Shown: piece by piece, positions 13,192-46,200 of the stretch
How the letters are laid out: every line of letters begins with the position of its first letter
Position numbering within the stretch: position 1 is the stretch's first letter
Assembly (NCBI GenBank): GCA_963855995.1
Contig: OY979718.1
Span: 43,087,559 to 43,151,558 of the forward strand
DNA: 64,000 bases
Source: Muricea muricata
Taxonomy: Eukaryota; Cnidaria; Anthozoa; Malacalcyonacea; Plexauridae
Direction of reading: 5' to 3'
Translations under genes and position numbers: made by a program
Notes under the pieces: generated by a model
The model's input: only the letters and a program-made list of their open reading frames with translations
Databases searched by the model: none
What the model was told of the DNA's origin: nothing

Positions 13192-13750
13192 AATCGAGCT
13201 TTGATGTGCTCTAGGGCGTTCAATATTTAACATACAGAAATAATTCTTACGTAGTTGGAAAGACCAGGCTTTTAGCTTTTAACTGCCATCATTTTTATAA
13301 AATTTGAAGAAAAATCAAGCAAATACAAATGCGATAAAAATTGCTCGTCGAAATCGCATTTTTTCACCGTTGGGAGTTTATTAAAATTCTGTTGAAATTT
13401 AATCCCATTAGGGAATTAAATTACAAAATTAATTGACCAATTTTAGCTTAGGTAGTAAACTTCTGGCATTTTATTAGTGATGTTAATTGTTTCTCGTGAC
13501 AGATAAATGATTAATGAAATTTTCTTTTCTTATTCGCTGCCCTAATAATGCTCAGAGGTGGAAATACGCGATTTCGACCGGCTATTTTCATTTGATTCGT
13601 ATTTGCCCAATCTTTCTTCAAGTTTCACAAAAAATGATGACAATCGAAAGCTAAAAGCCTGGTCTTTCCGCGTGCGAAAGAATGATTTCTGTAGATTGTA
13701 TAATGAACGCGCAAGAGCTTTATCGCTGTCAGTAATAATCTCTTGCTGCA
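13192..13750. mobile_element. Foldback element with about 200-bp inverted arms
   Basis: 13,192-13,385 matches the reverse complement of 13,550-13,745, with the best block GGAAAGACCAGGCTTTTAGC at 13,257 and its inverse at about 13,650-13,669, and GTCGAAATCGC at 13,348 with its inverse near 13,570. The arms are diverged (roughly 75-80 percent by eye). ORFs on both strands here are shadows of the repeat. Confidence 0.7.
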
Positions 13751-13759
13751 ATAAAATGG

Positions 13760-15801
13760 GGTTATGCTATTTGCCTTTATGAGTACTACCGGGCACGTGG
13801 TATTTTAACTTTTTCAACATTCTAATTCCTTACAGTGTCGTATAATCATTGTTATATCAAAGGAGTAGGGGCTCAAACATTCTAAAGAGATCAGGAGTTA
13901 TTCTTCTAAATGTTTATGCAACGAAATTTCAAATTATTGTTAGTGTAAAGATAATGTAATTTAATTTCATTCTCAGAATTTTATTATTTTGCTTCTTCCA
14001 TGAGATATTTCATTTTGAATATGCCAATGTCATACTTGTGACAAGACAATGGATAACGAGGTTTTAGTGCCTCACGGATTTCTCTTATGCACTAACATAT
14101 ACAGCAAATGAATATGTAAGTTGGCATAGAGCATTTGTATGTTTTTTGCCACTCCAGGGTAAAAACGGTTGTTTCAAAATATCACATGCACTGTCACGTT
14201 ACAAGTATGATATTTACATACTATTTAATGTGAAATACCTCAAGAAATAAGTAAATTCATGAAATTCTACAAAAGAAATTAACAATATAGAGCACGTTCC
14301 ATAGACACTTTAAGTTTAATTTTATAACTCAGGGTTTTGAAGAGAAAGAAATTGCGGGTAAAATAGTACATTATCACTCTCTGATAAATATTTATCACAC
14401 TCTAATAAATAATTAGCAAGCTGAAAATTCTATTTTCCCTAAAAAATCAGTATATTTGGTGTGTCATTAGAAAAGCCTCACTCGCAATGTTAAATCTCGC
14501 ACTACACTGGTACCATTAATAACTATTACTGATACGTGGGGGACAGGGGTTTTTCACTTCATGGAATCTGGATTCGCTGGAGACAAATGAAACCAGTAGA
14601 CAAAGTTTGCGTAAAATGACAACCTAAAATGATCAGGCTTTTTGATTGGCGTTTTGATACAAAAGCTATCATTGTTTACGATTCGTTTTTTAGAAAACCA
14701 ATTTCCATAGTTTATAGTGTCTTTCATTGGTTATAACCAGCCGCTCACAAAGTCTTTAAGTATAGAATGATGGCGACCCCGACATTACGCAAAAGATGAA
14801 ACAAACGAAGCAACTAAAAACTGTATTTATTGTCTAATATCACGCATTGCCTCTCGCAAAATAATTATGTACATTTACAATATATAAGTCTGCTTTAATT
14901 TATATACTACAGTATTTTAAAGTAGTCTAGCTACTTAATAGGCATGTCATGCCCACACATGCATTTTAAACTTTTTATCCCTCGTATCTATATCATGCAC
15001 TCCACTGTTGCGTTTTTTCCACGTGCAAATACGGAAAAGATTTAAGTCCTGTAACTTTGCGTCTTGAAATACCTAACAGAAAAGAACAGCATATTACTTT
15101 ATGTACGATTTAATGTGCATTCGTTAAGTTAATTAGTTCATTTTCGAGTCGGTTGTCTCTGATGTACTGCAGTCACTGCTCCGATAATGACCCTGAGTAA
15201 TTTCCGAAACTTGTGAAGCTTAAAATCTCTAATGTCGATTTTTTCTTGTTGATTCCTGTTGGGCACCCTCCTTGGAAGTTACGACTCCTCTGTACGTTAG
15301 ACAGACTAAATGTTAGGAGTCCTTCACCGTACTTTCTCTCTTATACTAAGCATACATGAAAATAATTTAGAAATATTTAATTTTAGCCTGCGAACACACA
15401 AGCAGAGAAAACGCAAAAGCGGAAAGCAGCTTTTAAAAAATATATTTCCTTCCTCTATTTATAAAGACCTTCTTCGGTCCGGCCCTTGGGAATAAAATAA
15501 CAAAGACGTATAGGGAACTACATTAGTGTAGCTTTCAACAGACTATATTTAAGCTTCTTTACTACCCTGGATAACTATAAATTTACCAACATATATATAT
15601 ACATATATACACACACACGACGTCCGGTTTAGCGGTGATTTGGAAGAGGCGGTAGCCTCAAAATGTCGGAAGAACCTAATACGAGAGTAGCTAACTGGAA
15701 TAGAAAGCACTTATAAAGCACCATGTCAAAATACTGCCATTATGCGATTCTGACACAAACCACTGGTAAGCGGTGCGATCATATTTCTTAGTACATATAT
15801 A
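13760..15801. other. 3' flank of the kinesin gene, no recognised feature
   Basis: AT-rich sequence downstream of the stop codon at 15,802. It should contain the 3' UTR and poly(A) signal of the minus-strand gene. A TTTATT (AATAAA on the minus strand) occurs near 14,825, but I cannot assign it with confidence. Confidence 0.4.
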
Positions 15802-36166
<20,365 letters not shown>

Positions 36167-37258
36167 TTTATAAATACAAAGTAAATAATATGCAAATGAC
36201 ACTTATCTGAAGTTTATGCCCGCAAATACTTAGTCACGCACGTTATGTACGAAGCTTCTCAAAATCACATCTCAAAATAACTTTCATACTTGACATCAAA
36301 GGAGGTAAAGTAGTATTATATTTCACACGCAATTCAAAACATTCGAAATTCAATATACCGTTTGAGGCAAACCGGAAAGGTGTGTAACCAATAGTTGTTA
36401 ATATACCGCAAAGAAATGAAAAGTTTGACCTTTGACTTTCTTCCAAAATTAATTCACGTTGTAAATGTAGTGCCTTCTATGAAAGTTTGTTTGACATTTT
36501 TGTCCAGTGTCATTTAGAAAAGGAGGGTATTTTACGGTATAATTTTATAATATTTTAGATATGATGTATTTTTGACACTGTGATATCAAAAATTCAAGTC
36601 CCTTGGACAATATACGCAATTCACGAGTTGTTCCTTCCTGTCCGTTATGTTATCTACTTGTCGTGCAGACCTGCACTTTGGCTGTTGGCAGAGAATGGTT
36701 TGAGAATGGTAACCAGGGGTCGGTTGTACGAAAGATGAATAGCGCTATCCACCGGACAGTGATTTTTTCAAACGTTCTAAACATGTCAGTAATTCGACAT
36801 AATAAATAAGTGCTACTTTTAAATGAATGAAATCACCGAACAAAGATTACATTCACGACCCATGTCATGTCATGTCAGTAATTGGTAATACAACATTAAA
36901 AACCACTTTTTATCAAGTGCCAGGTCAAGCAAGTTTGCCAAGTCCCTTTAATTAAAGAAACACTGACTAGCAGGCCCCCTCTCCCCTTTCCTATGGCCAT
37001 AGAATAATATAAACTTAAATAAATGTGAGAGAAGCAACGGACTTACCAGGACTTTCCAATGCGTAGACACGGCATTACAGGAAAGTGCGATGTACAAAAC
37101 GCAACAACCTGAGGCCGAGCTGGCAATTATTGGAAGGGTTGGGATAAAACGCTGAAACTGAATGGCGGAAACGGGAACGGAAGACGGAATCTGAAATGGA
37201 AATAAAACGCTGAAATAGGGATAAAACGCTGAAATATTTAGTACAGGGAGTATAGTGT

Positions 37259-37425
37259 ACAAGTAATGAATGCTTTTATTTCTCCACTGGCAATGGTAAG
37301 AATATTTTCATGAGGTTAAAGATGGAACGTTCCATTCCACAAGGCGATAGCCGAGTTAAACGGAACATTCATTCTTTCACCGAATGAAAATATTCTTACC
37401 ATTGGACGAATAAAAAACATTACTT
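37259..37425. mobile_element. Foldback MITE, about 165 bp
   Basis: ACAAGTAATG...ATGGTAAGAATATTTTCAT on the left is inverted on the right (ATGAAAATATTCTTACCAT ... CATTACTTGT). It has no coding content. Just upstream, GATAAAACGCTGAAA occurs three times (37,140-37,235). Confidence 0.75.
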
Positions 37426-37667
37426 GTCTTATATAATACCAAATTGTGGATCTCATTCACTTCATGACGTGAACCGATTAAAGTATAAATTGCGATGACC
37501 GTACGAGGGGCTTTTAGACGGATAGGATTTATTGAAAATGTATAGGAATGGAATAAAATGTATAATTGCACTCTCCCAATGGGATCGGACTTTTTGTTCA
37601 ATATCACGTGAGCAGATTGAGGTATTATATACATATATACATATATACATATATACATATATACATA

Positions 37668-37833
<166 letters not shown>

Positions 37834-37937
37834 ATAAAACTTTTTCAATTTTGATTGAACATCATATAATTTCAAAAGTGCTCAATACATTATGGTAGAG
37901 CAAAATTTATTAACAATTTACAAAAATAAAGTTTCAA

Positions 37938-37989
37938 TTAGTTGTTACTCAGAGTTTCATGCCATTACAGGCAATCATCAGACAACTAA
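37938..37989 (-). ncRNA. Hammerhead ribozyme candidate 3a (left inverted terminus)
   Basis: Exact inverse copy of the motif at 38,579-38,630, with the same 8-bp stem I and full core. It is followed on the minus strand by TATTGAGCACT (37,886-37,876) and a TA array, the same order as at 25.5 and 26.4 kb. Confidence 0.85.
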
Positions 37990-38189
37990 AGAATTGTTGA
38001 CCGTTTTGCTTATTGTTTGCTCACGTCACGTAGGTTTCTTGCGTGCGCTGGTAGAATTCGCGCGGTTAAATTTTCCCGCGAGAAACCTTCTTCGGTGGAT
38101 GCAACGCGAGAAAAGTTCACTTCTTTTGTTCAGGATTGACCCTTTTTCTGCCTTCAAGATGTATAGCTTCTCATTGCTACACCGACACG

Positions 38190-38544
38190 TCATGTCGTCA
38201 CGTCCACGACATTCAAGGAGCGGTTTCGAAATCACAAGAAATCCATCGCCAGCCCCTTGTATGCAACTAATACGGCACTATCAAAGTACGTGTGGTCTTT
38301 AAAGGAGAAGAACAAGGAATATGACATCAAATGGGACATTGTAAAGCAAGTGCCGTCATACAAGTCAGAAGGGAAACAATGTAGCTTGTGTAGCAATGAG
38401 AAGCTATACATCTTGAAGGCAGAAAAAGGGTCAATCCTGAACAAAAGAAGTGAACTTTTCTCGCGTTGCATCCACCGAAGAAGGTTTCTCGCGGGAAAAT
38501 TTAACCGCGCGAATTCTACCAGCGCACGCAAGAAACCTACGTGA
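38190..38544 (+). CDS. Penelope-like element C-terminal GIY-YIG-type region, partial
   Basis: An open frame of about 117 codons to a TGA stop at 38,544, without its N-terminal part. It reads [14 protein letters not shown], then [40 protein letters not shown] and [18 protein letters not shown]. This pattern (F..R..NH, LS..WSLK, I.W.I, C.LC..EK, LNKR.E....C.H) is the one I associate with the endonuclease end of Penelope-like retroelements. The Met at 38,257 is internal. The left inverted arm meets the coding part abruptly at 38,182-38,190. Confidence 0.7.
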
Positions 38545-38578
38545 CGTGAGCAAACAATAAGCAACGGTCAACAATTCT

Positions 38579-38630
38579 TTAGTTGTCTGATGATTGCCTG
38601 TAATGGCATGAAACTCTGAGTAACAACTAA
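38579..38630 (+). ncRNA. Hammerhead ribozyme candidate 3b (right terminus)
   Basis: Reads TTAGTTGT-CTGATGA-T-TGCC...GGCA-T-GAA-ACT-CTG-AGT-A-ACAACTAA. Stem I pairs over all 8 bp, stem II is TGCC/GGCA after a U-U apposition, stem III is ACT/AGT. The core is complete; predicted cleavage is between 38,622 and 38,623. It starts 34 bp after the stop codon of the Penelope-like ORF. Confidence 0.87.
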
Positions 38631-38654
38631 TTGAAACTTTATTTTTGTAAATTG

Positions 38655-38866
<212 letters not shown>

Positions 38867-40619
38867 TGCGGCTCACGATATTACTTGTATGAGATATTTA
38901 TGCCGTACGTATTCAAAATGAGCATTGCTATTCATTAAAACTTACGAACATCAAAACAAAGTTGTGAGAAGATCTTTACGATGTTGATATTTGATGTTAG
39001 TCACATGACTGAAAAAATATGGCGCTGTTCCATATTTCAGGCGGACCACGCTATTAGTTTTAAAAATATGATAACACGATAAGACGTCGTTTTTAACTTA
39101 ATTGGAAGTGGGAACGACATTCTTTAACCAAAAACAGCATAGTAACAACAAGAGAATGTTTTAGCTAGAAAGTAAACGAACTTGGTGTCATAGTTGAAGG
39201 ATTTTTCAAAGATTACGTGGAACGGTGGAAAAGAGGGATTCTGGATTTCTAAAATGGATAAGAGTGGGAGATATTAGGCGTTTGAAGGAGAACTGTTCGT
39301 AAATTATCATGATCAATGTCTATCAACATTTTGAGAAAGTTTGCTTTGCCATATATATATCTTCAAAACTAGCAATGATGGATTCCTGGTAAGCAATAAT
39401 AATTCTAAAAGTACCTCCACTGGTGTCGTGGAATAAACGTTTCGCACTGGATTGAGGCAAAAAAATGCTTGAGAGCACAACAGAAGTTTGTCCTTTTGAC
39501 GGGCAGACGAAATCAGCATGATAAAGCTTGGAAAATGTATGCATGGGTTAGATTATTGATATTCAATGATGGTATATGACCAGCGAGGCTAAGGAGTCAA
39601 CAAAAAAGTGGCAAAGTAAACGAGTTCTGCTGGTAACAGCGGAAATAGGGATCAGAGGTCTCTTTTGCACACTTAGGCACATATGAAGACATGTTGGTTG
39701 CTAATAATACAGATCTAAATGATCGTTCTACCACTTCTTTGGCAGGTACCTAAAACCTTTCATCAGAAGTTCCTTTTCCAGCATTAGGGAATTATCATGT
39801 TGATCTCGACTTGTCTGTCTTGTCTTTCTCGACTTGTTGTGCTCTCAAGCATTTTTTTTCCTCAATCCAGTTCCAAACGTTTATTCCACGACACCAGTGG
39901 AGGTACTTTTAGAATTATTATTGATTACCAGGAATCCATCATTGCTAGTTTTGAAGATATATGGCAAAGCAAACTTTCTCAAAATGTTTATAGACGTTGA
40001 TCATGATAATTTACGAACAGTTCTCCTTCAAACGCCTAATACCTTCCATTCTTATCCATTTTAGAAGTCCAGAATCCCTCTTTTCCACCGTTCCACGTAA
40101 TCTTTGAAAAATCCTTCAACTATGACACCAAGTTCGTTTATTTTCTTGCTAAAACATTCTCTTGTTGTTAACTATGCTGTTTTTGGTTAAAGAATGTCGT
40201 TTCCAGTGGCGTAGCCAGCCCCACAATTTAGTCCCGCTATGCAAATTTCAAGTTGTTTTCAAGTTATTATCATTATTCATTTCTTTAGAAATTCATTGTT
40301 TTCACAGTCAAGGAACATGAAATATTTGCATAGCGGGACTAAATCCTCGGGCTGGCTACGCTAGTGGTCGTTTCCACTTGCAATTAAGTTAAAAACGACG
40401 TCCTGTCGTGTTATCATATTTTTAAAACTAATAGCGTGGTCCACCCCAAATATAGAACAACGCCATATTTTTTCAGTCATGTGACTAACATCAAATATCA
40501 ACATCGTAAAGATCTTCTCACAACTTTGTTTTGATGTTCGTAAGTTTTAATGAATAGGAATGCTCATTTTGAATACGTACGGCATAAATATCTCATAAAA
40601 GTAATATCGTGAGTCGCAC
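38867..40619. mobile_element. Long-inverted-repeat DNA element with TA flanks
   Basis: The ends are CACTGCGGCTCACGATATTAC and GTAATATCGTGAGTCGCACTG, inverted, each against TA-repeat DNA (compatible with a TA target duplication as in Tc1/mariner). Arms of about 620 bp (38,867-39,490 and 39,830-40,619) match closely around a 340-bp centre; the right arm is longer because of a MITE insertion at 40,204. ORFs across the arms are mirror shadows. No transposase. Confidence 0.8.
40204..40367. mobile_element. hAT-type MITE, copy 2, with perfect 8-bp target duplication
   Basis: 164 bp from CAGTGGCGTAGCCAGCC to GGCTGGCTACGCTAGTG. GTCGTTTC occurs at 40,196-40,203 and again at 40,368-40,375. The left arm of the host palindrome has no insertion at the matching place (near 39,110), which proves insertion after the palindrome formed. 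Confidence 0.93.
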
Positions 40620-40855
<236 letters not shown>

Positions 40856-42650
40856 TTTATTCAAACAAATACCAATATTGGTACATTGAATACCTACATA
40901 TATATTAGTTACATATACATTATAAAATATAAAAAAGACGTTACAGTATATAAACTTACAAATACTTTATTCAGGTTAACTCATTCAATATGTCAAAAGT
41001 TCTTAGTACATCGTAGCAATATTTTGAAGATAATTTCAGAATATTTCTATCTTTCATACTTAGTATATGATAGAACAAACTTTGTGTATCAAAATATTTC
41101 AATGATTGATTAATTTTATAAACCGAATTAATAAAATTCTGTCGCAAAACAGTAAACTCTGTGTTACCACATGACATTAGGTAATGCTGTTCATTTCCAA
41201 CTTCTTCCTGATCACAAAGTTTACATTTTCTGTCACAGTAGACAATTTTCTTATATCGGCCAATTTCTACTGGCAATCTGTGCGCTGAAACTCGTAATCT
41301 TATAACTGCTTGACGGTACTTAAAATTTTTAATTTCTAAAAGGTATTTTTCAATACCCACATTTACTTTAAGTTTCTTATATTCGTTCAATTTACCACTA
41401 TCACCATTTTGAAGAACCTGGTCTTTCCAAAATGAGGTAAATTCGCTATTTAATGTAACATTTAAATAATGGCAAAAACTTCGTCTTGTATTGGTTGACT
41501 CATCACTGGAGTTTGAAAATTTTTCGAAATCCTTCATCTCTAATTAGCACATTTTTAGCAAAAATTGCAAGAAAACAATTAGTTTTAGATTCAAACGCAT
41601 GCAAACGTTTCTAGCTTCACCGGATAACGTATTATTAAAATGTGTACTGCTAATACGTATCCAGTATTTGACTACAAAAGTAGAAATTTGCACAATCAAA
41701 GGAGCCTTTCCTAATTCGGCATAAATAGTCAAATTTGTTGTTTTTGAGTGTACGCCAAGAATTCGCTTGCAGAATTTTAAGTGAATTCTTTCAATTTCAT
41801 TGATAATTTTGAAGAATTTACTCTTAAAGATCTCAAAGGTAGTTACTCTACCTATCAAAGGTCCCCAAATTTCTCATCCGTATAACAAAATGGGAATTAT
41901 CATCGCTGAAAATAGTTTTAAAGGGAAATGGCAACAAAAAATTTTATTTTCTCATTTGAAAGAGACTCTAAAATAATATATAGAAGTCTATTACAAAATT
42001 TTTATATCTGTTTTACTTCGGGAGATATTCTGACCTAAATAATCGAACTGTCCGCCATCTTGGATTAATTTTTAACCTCATTAACAATGTTTTAGTGACG
42101 TCACAACATGGATAAGCGATTCAAAACTTCTCCTACATGCCTACCACCAATAGAATATTTGTGAAACCTTTTCAGTCAATGCTGAAATCCAAAACACTTA
42201 CTATGTGTGTGGTTATTGGAGAAGATTAATCATTGTGTCCTAAGAAAAAAAATTGCGTGACCCAAGTTGTGACGTATCATGCATATCTACAAATATCCAA
42301 GATGGCGGACAACTAAAGATTTCAAGTCAAAATATCTTACCAAATAAGGCAGATATAAAAATTTTGTAATTGACTTTATACATTGTTTTGAAGTCTCTTT
42401 CAAATAAGACGATAAAAATTTTTGTTGCCATTTCCCTTTAAAAGTATTTTTATTATTACGTTTTCAAAATTCGAAATTTTTTTTAAAAGGTGATTGTATG
42501 CTCTTAGAGCTTTATCACGTAAGACTTTTAGAGCTTTTTTAAAATTCCCAGAAAAATGAATAGTAACCCCAAGTTAAAAATATTCATCTACTTGTTCCAG
42601 GGCTTCGTTTTCATAGTACCATTTTGTCATTATTTTCATAGTACCATTTA
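40856..42650 (-). pseudogene. LINE (non-LTR retrotransposon) remnant, RT C-terminal end, broken
   Basis: On the minus strand a single reading frame runs from about 42,640 to 40,971 with three in-frame stops (around 42,570, 41,875 and 41,546) and one MITE insertion. Recognisable pieces are KALKVLRDKALRAYNHL, MIIPILLYG, EIWG, IHLKFCKRILGVHSKTTNLTIYAELGK and the final CKLCDQEEVGNEQHYLMSC zinc-knuckle-like segment seen at the C-terminus of many LINE polymerases. The 5' part is missing. The 3' UTR is shared with the copy at 6.1 kb. Confidence 0.85.
41922..42437. mobile_element. piggyBac-type MITE inserted in the LINE
   Basis: 516 bp with ends AGGGAAATGGCAACAAAAA and its inverse, flanked exactly by TTAA at 41,918-41,921 and 42,438-42,441. 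The inverted arms extend about 145 bp at roughly 75-80 percent identity up to CCGCCATCTTGGAT. A TTAA target duplication is the hallmark of piggyBac-class elements. Removing it restores the LINE frame context. Confidence 0.85.
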
Positions 42651-42734
42651 TATGATATTATATATCTAATGTTATGTTGCACTTTTATGTTTCTATACTG
42701 GCATTCTAACTGGCTTGCGAGGTTGTTCTATTGG

Positions 42735-43260
42735 CAGAGTCCATCTCTTGAAGAGGGAATGTTTTACCTGCGGCGTAGAATATTCATGCAATTCCCAGAC
42801 TATACAATTGCAGGAAATCAAAAAGTTGGATGAATATGTAAGCAACTGAGGGAAAATGCGTCTTGTTGTTCCCAGAGACGGCCATTGTATTTTATATGCA
42901 TTTATCATAGGACTTCAGGAAGTAGGTATGAACAATACCATAGAAGAGCTTGATCCAAAAATCAAGAGAGAAGTCTTAGAAATATTGATTTCTATTCGCC
43001 TTTTGTTGGAGACATAGATTTGGTAGCTGAACTTGACGAATACCTCGAATCGACGTTTTTTAATTCCAGTTCGATATTACTGAAATGTCTCTTTTAATAT
43101 TCTACACACACATGGATAGTGTCTGTAATATTCTTGTACCTATAACACAAGGCCCTTCCCGACAGATGATCTATATGGCTAAATTAACTTGGACAGCATT
43201 ACGATGCAATTTTGAATATGGGCTGTGGGCACCATCAAGAGTGAAAGAAAGGATGAGATG
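42735..43260 (+). pseudogene. Decayed OTU-like cysteine protease coding sequence
   Basis: In frame: CFTCGVEYSCNSQTIQLQEIKKLDEY, a TGA, then RLVVPRDGHCILYAFIIG (42,859 on), matching the OTU catalytic DGxC segment, then GMNNTIEELDPKIKREVLEI. A frameshift leads to FVGDIDLVAELDEYLESTFFN, another to MSLLIFYTHMDSVCNILVP. A last frame gives LGQHYDAILN, the position of the OTU catalytic His. At least one nonsense codon and three frame changes, so a pseudogene, perhaps from a mobile element's accessory ORF. Confidence 0.6.
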
Positions 43261-43269
43261 AAAGTACAC

Positions 43270-46200
43270 GTAAGTATTAAATGCTCTGGTCAATAGACCT
43301 TGATTGCTTAACGTTCACAGTTCTTTAATCCAATGGTCTTGTTTCCTTGTTTGCTTTATTTTCCCAGCAGTCTCCTGAAACTTACATATCGATATTTCTT
43401 GAACAAATGTACGTTCCTATCTCATTTTGAGCTCCATTCGCAACCCTTTTACTCAGAAACAATTAACAAAATGAAAACGCAAGAGACCGTAAAACGTCTA
43501 TTCGTTTAAAAACCCAATATAACTTTCAAATATTTTTAGGTTACTTACACGACATTTCTTATATCCCACAATCATTTACAAAATATATTGAGACTTGCAC
43601 ATAATTCATAAAATTAGCAAGTTCATAGCAGTAGTTGATTAGAGAATTTCTAAAATGTTTCGGAACACCTACCTAATTGCTAAGAGGGAGAACATTTTTA
43701 AAGTGGCACCAAGAACAAGCAAATTAATGTTGCAAAATGTGTAGAATAACTTTCGCTAGGTTTCGCTAAAAGTTTCGCTAGGTTTCTAAAACAAATGATG
43801 TGAAATCATAGTGCGGGTAGGACTTATGCATGTGTGAATTTTATTAGTTATGCTTATAAAATAGAAGGTATTGTGCAAAAATTAATTAGTTTCAGGCAGG
43901 ACATGAAAAAAGAAAAATTCTTAGTATCTAAGGTTTTATCAGAAAGATTTTCAAAGTTTGCTCTCAAACAAGAGAAAATTGTTTTGGAGACAATTTTTCA
44001 GTTTTTTGGGATCTCTATTTTATTTCTTTGATAGTGGTGTAAATATTTACAGATAAAATTTTTCAAAGAGCTGAAAGCCTGAAAATCAACTTTGAAAAGT
44101 TGAAAAAATTTAATAAAATTGCCATATTCTTATATTATTATATTACATGAATGACGGAGACATTTGATTCTGTGAAGACTACGTAATTAGCTTGTTTTCG
44201 TTTATTTATTATTGTTGTTGTTGTTATGTTATTAGTATAGCTATAATAGAAAGGTTTCGGGTGCAATGTTGGAAACATTTTTCTAAGATTCACAATGTTA
44301 CCGTCTTTTGAGTATTTGAAAAACGTATGAATATATGTTTTTTCGCAAGAGAAACCATTCTATTACTTGACAATATGGTACAGGAAAATGTTAGAGAAAA
44401 GTTGCATTAGCTTAGCTACAGTCTCGATTAATATCGCCTGGTCGTCCTCCACCATTAAAAACATTAATGTGGCATTTAATCCATGACCCCAAATTTTCGA
44501 TAAATAAAAAAGTAAAGTAGATGAATCCGTTTTCAGCACGCCTTCAAGTTTTCGCCGCCATGTTTATTACAGATTGTTGCTCTGCTTAATTTTAGGGATT
44601 TAACTGCACTGTAATAGAACAATAAATCCCCGTCGGGGATATCCTTGTATATTATTATTGGTGTTGTAAAATAAAGAAAAATATTATTGGTGCTGTAAAA
44701 TAACGAAAACAGAAAATGCCAGTGATTTCGAAAAACAAAACAGAACTAGTGTTTTTTTGAGTTTGCAAGATGGTATAATATTTATTTATATTGTTGTTGA
44801 TACGTTGGGCTGTAAGTCAATAAATTCTAGAAATGGATGCCTGCGTACCGTTTGCGACTATGAACTTTATTTTCAGTAGCTAACTTTCCAATTACCGTTC
44901 CCACGGTAAGCTTGGATTTAAAGGCCCAGTTTACTAAGTTGTTTGATCATATTTTGTCAATATATAACACATCTATTAATTGATTAAAACATAAATTATG
45001 CAATTATTCAAGTGCCTGCACATTCGGGTTCCTTTCTTGGTTTTCCATTTCACACAGGAATTCGCAACTCGCAGCTCGCAACTTCACACCTCGCAACTTC
45101 ACAGATAGCAACTTCACAGCCCCCAAATTACCTGTTTCCTTAAGCTATTGGTCTGAAATTTTCAGAATTAACAAATTTAATTATTTTCTAGGAGGTGAAC
45201 TAGAATACTGGTGGTCGGTTGCATCCTTACAAAGATATCGCTATATTTGTAATTTGATACCCTCATGCATGCAAACGGATAATTTACTGTTGCGGCCGCA
45301 CTTTTTGTCGGAGCCAAATAGCTTTAGTTCACCTCCTAGCTATTGATCTAAGTGATGTAAAAAGGTTTTTTGAACCTTCAATAGTTCTTACTTTTGTTAA
45401 AAATCGTGTTTTAAAAAGTATCCCATTTTCTTTGCTGGGGGGGGTGATATCTTGGTTACCATGGCAACAACATTGTGCCAAGTTACATTTTTGGGGACAG
45501 GTAGCAGTATGCAACAGTTTAACATAATAAAATCTTTATATTGTCAGACAAATTGAAAAAAGGTTTGTTTTGTGTAAGACCACATTAAATTTTTTTGCTT
45601 AAAAAAACCCCCAAAATTGGTTAAACTTAATAACTGACATCGCAATTTCAGGCATGTACGAGTGGTCCAATGGTAAAAAATTTGTTTTAAGTTTAGTATA
45701 AAATAACAACCAAAGATTAGTTAAAGTCGATAATTTACATTGCAGTGGTAGTGATAAATGGTTTGGCGTGAGTTTCCATTAGTCATGTTTAAATCTCGCT
45801 GAACTCATTTGAAGTAAATTTGGCTTAAAATAAATGCTACAAAACTAGAAATACAAAGCTAACACTACACCACATACGAAATTGGTACATTAGATAATTT
45901 ACAACAATGGTGGAGTTATCTGATTTATCTTGTTAGTTGTTAACATATATTACTTGTTTTGTGATCAATTTTCTGCTTAGGTCTTTGAGTGGAGCAGGAA
46001 TCTAACCTACAGACCACAGATCATTAAACTCAGTAAGATCCTCACCGGCTAGCTTCTATAGTTTCACGATTAAACGAATTTTATTCTCATGAGTCAAAAT
46101 CACTTAAATTATCCAAAACGAAAAAGCCGATAACAATTTGAAAATGAAATAAACATGGGGTGTGTGCATGCATGCAGACTAATAAACAATTGTGGTAATA

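Noticed and set aside
38232-38564. Minus-strand 110-codon ORF and its twin at 37,892-38,302 as separate genes
   Set aside because: They are the complement of the Penelope-like coding region, duplicated by the inverted arm.
39313-40064. Pairs of similar short ORFs in the long palindrome
   Set aside because: They mirror each other because the arms are inverted copies; no conserved domain and frequent stops.
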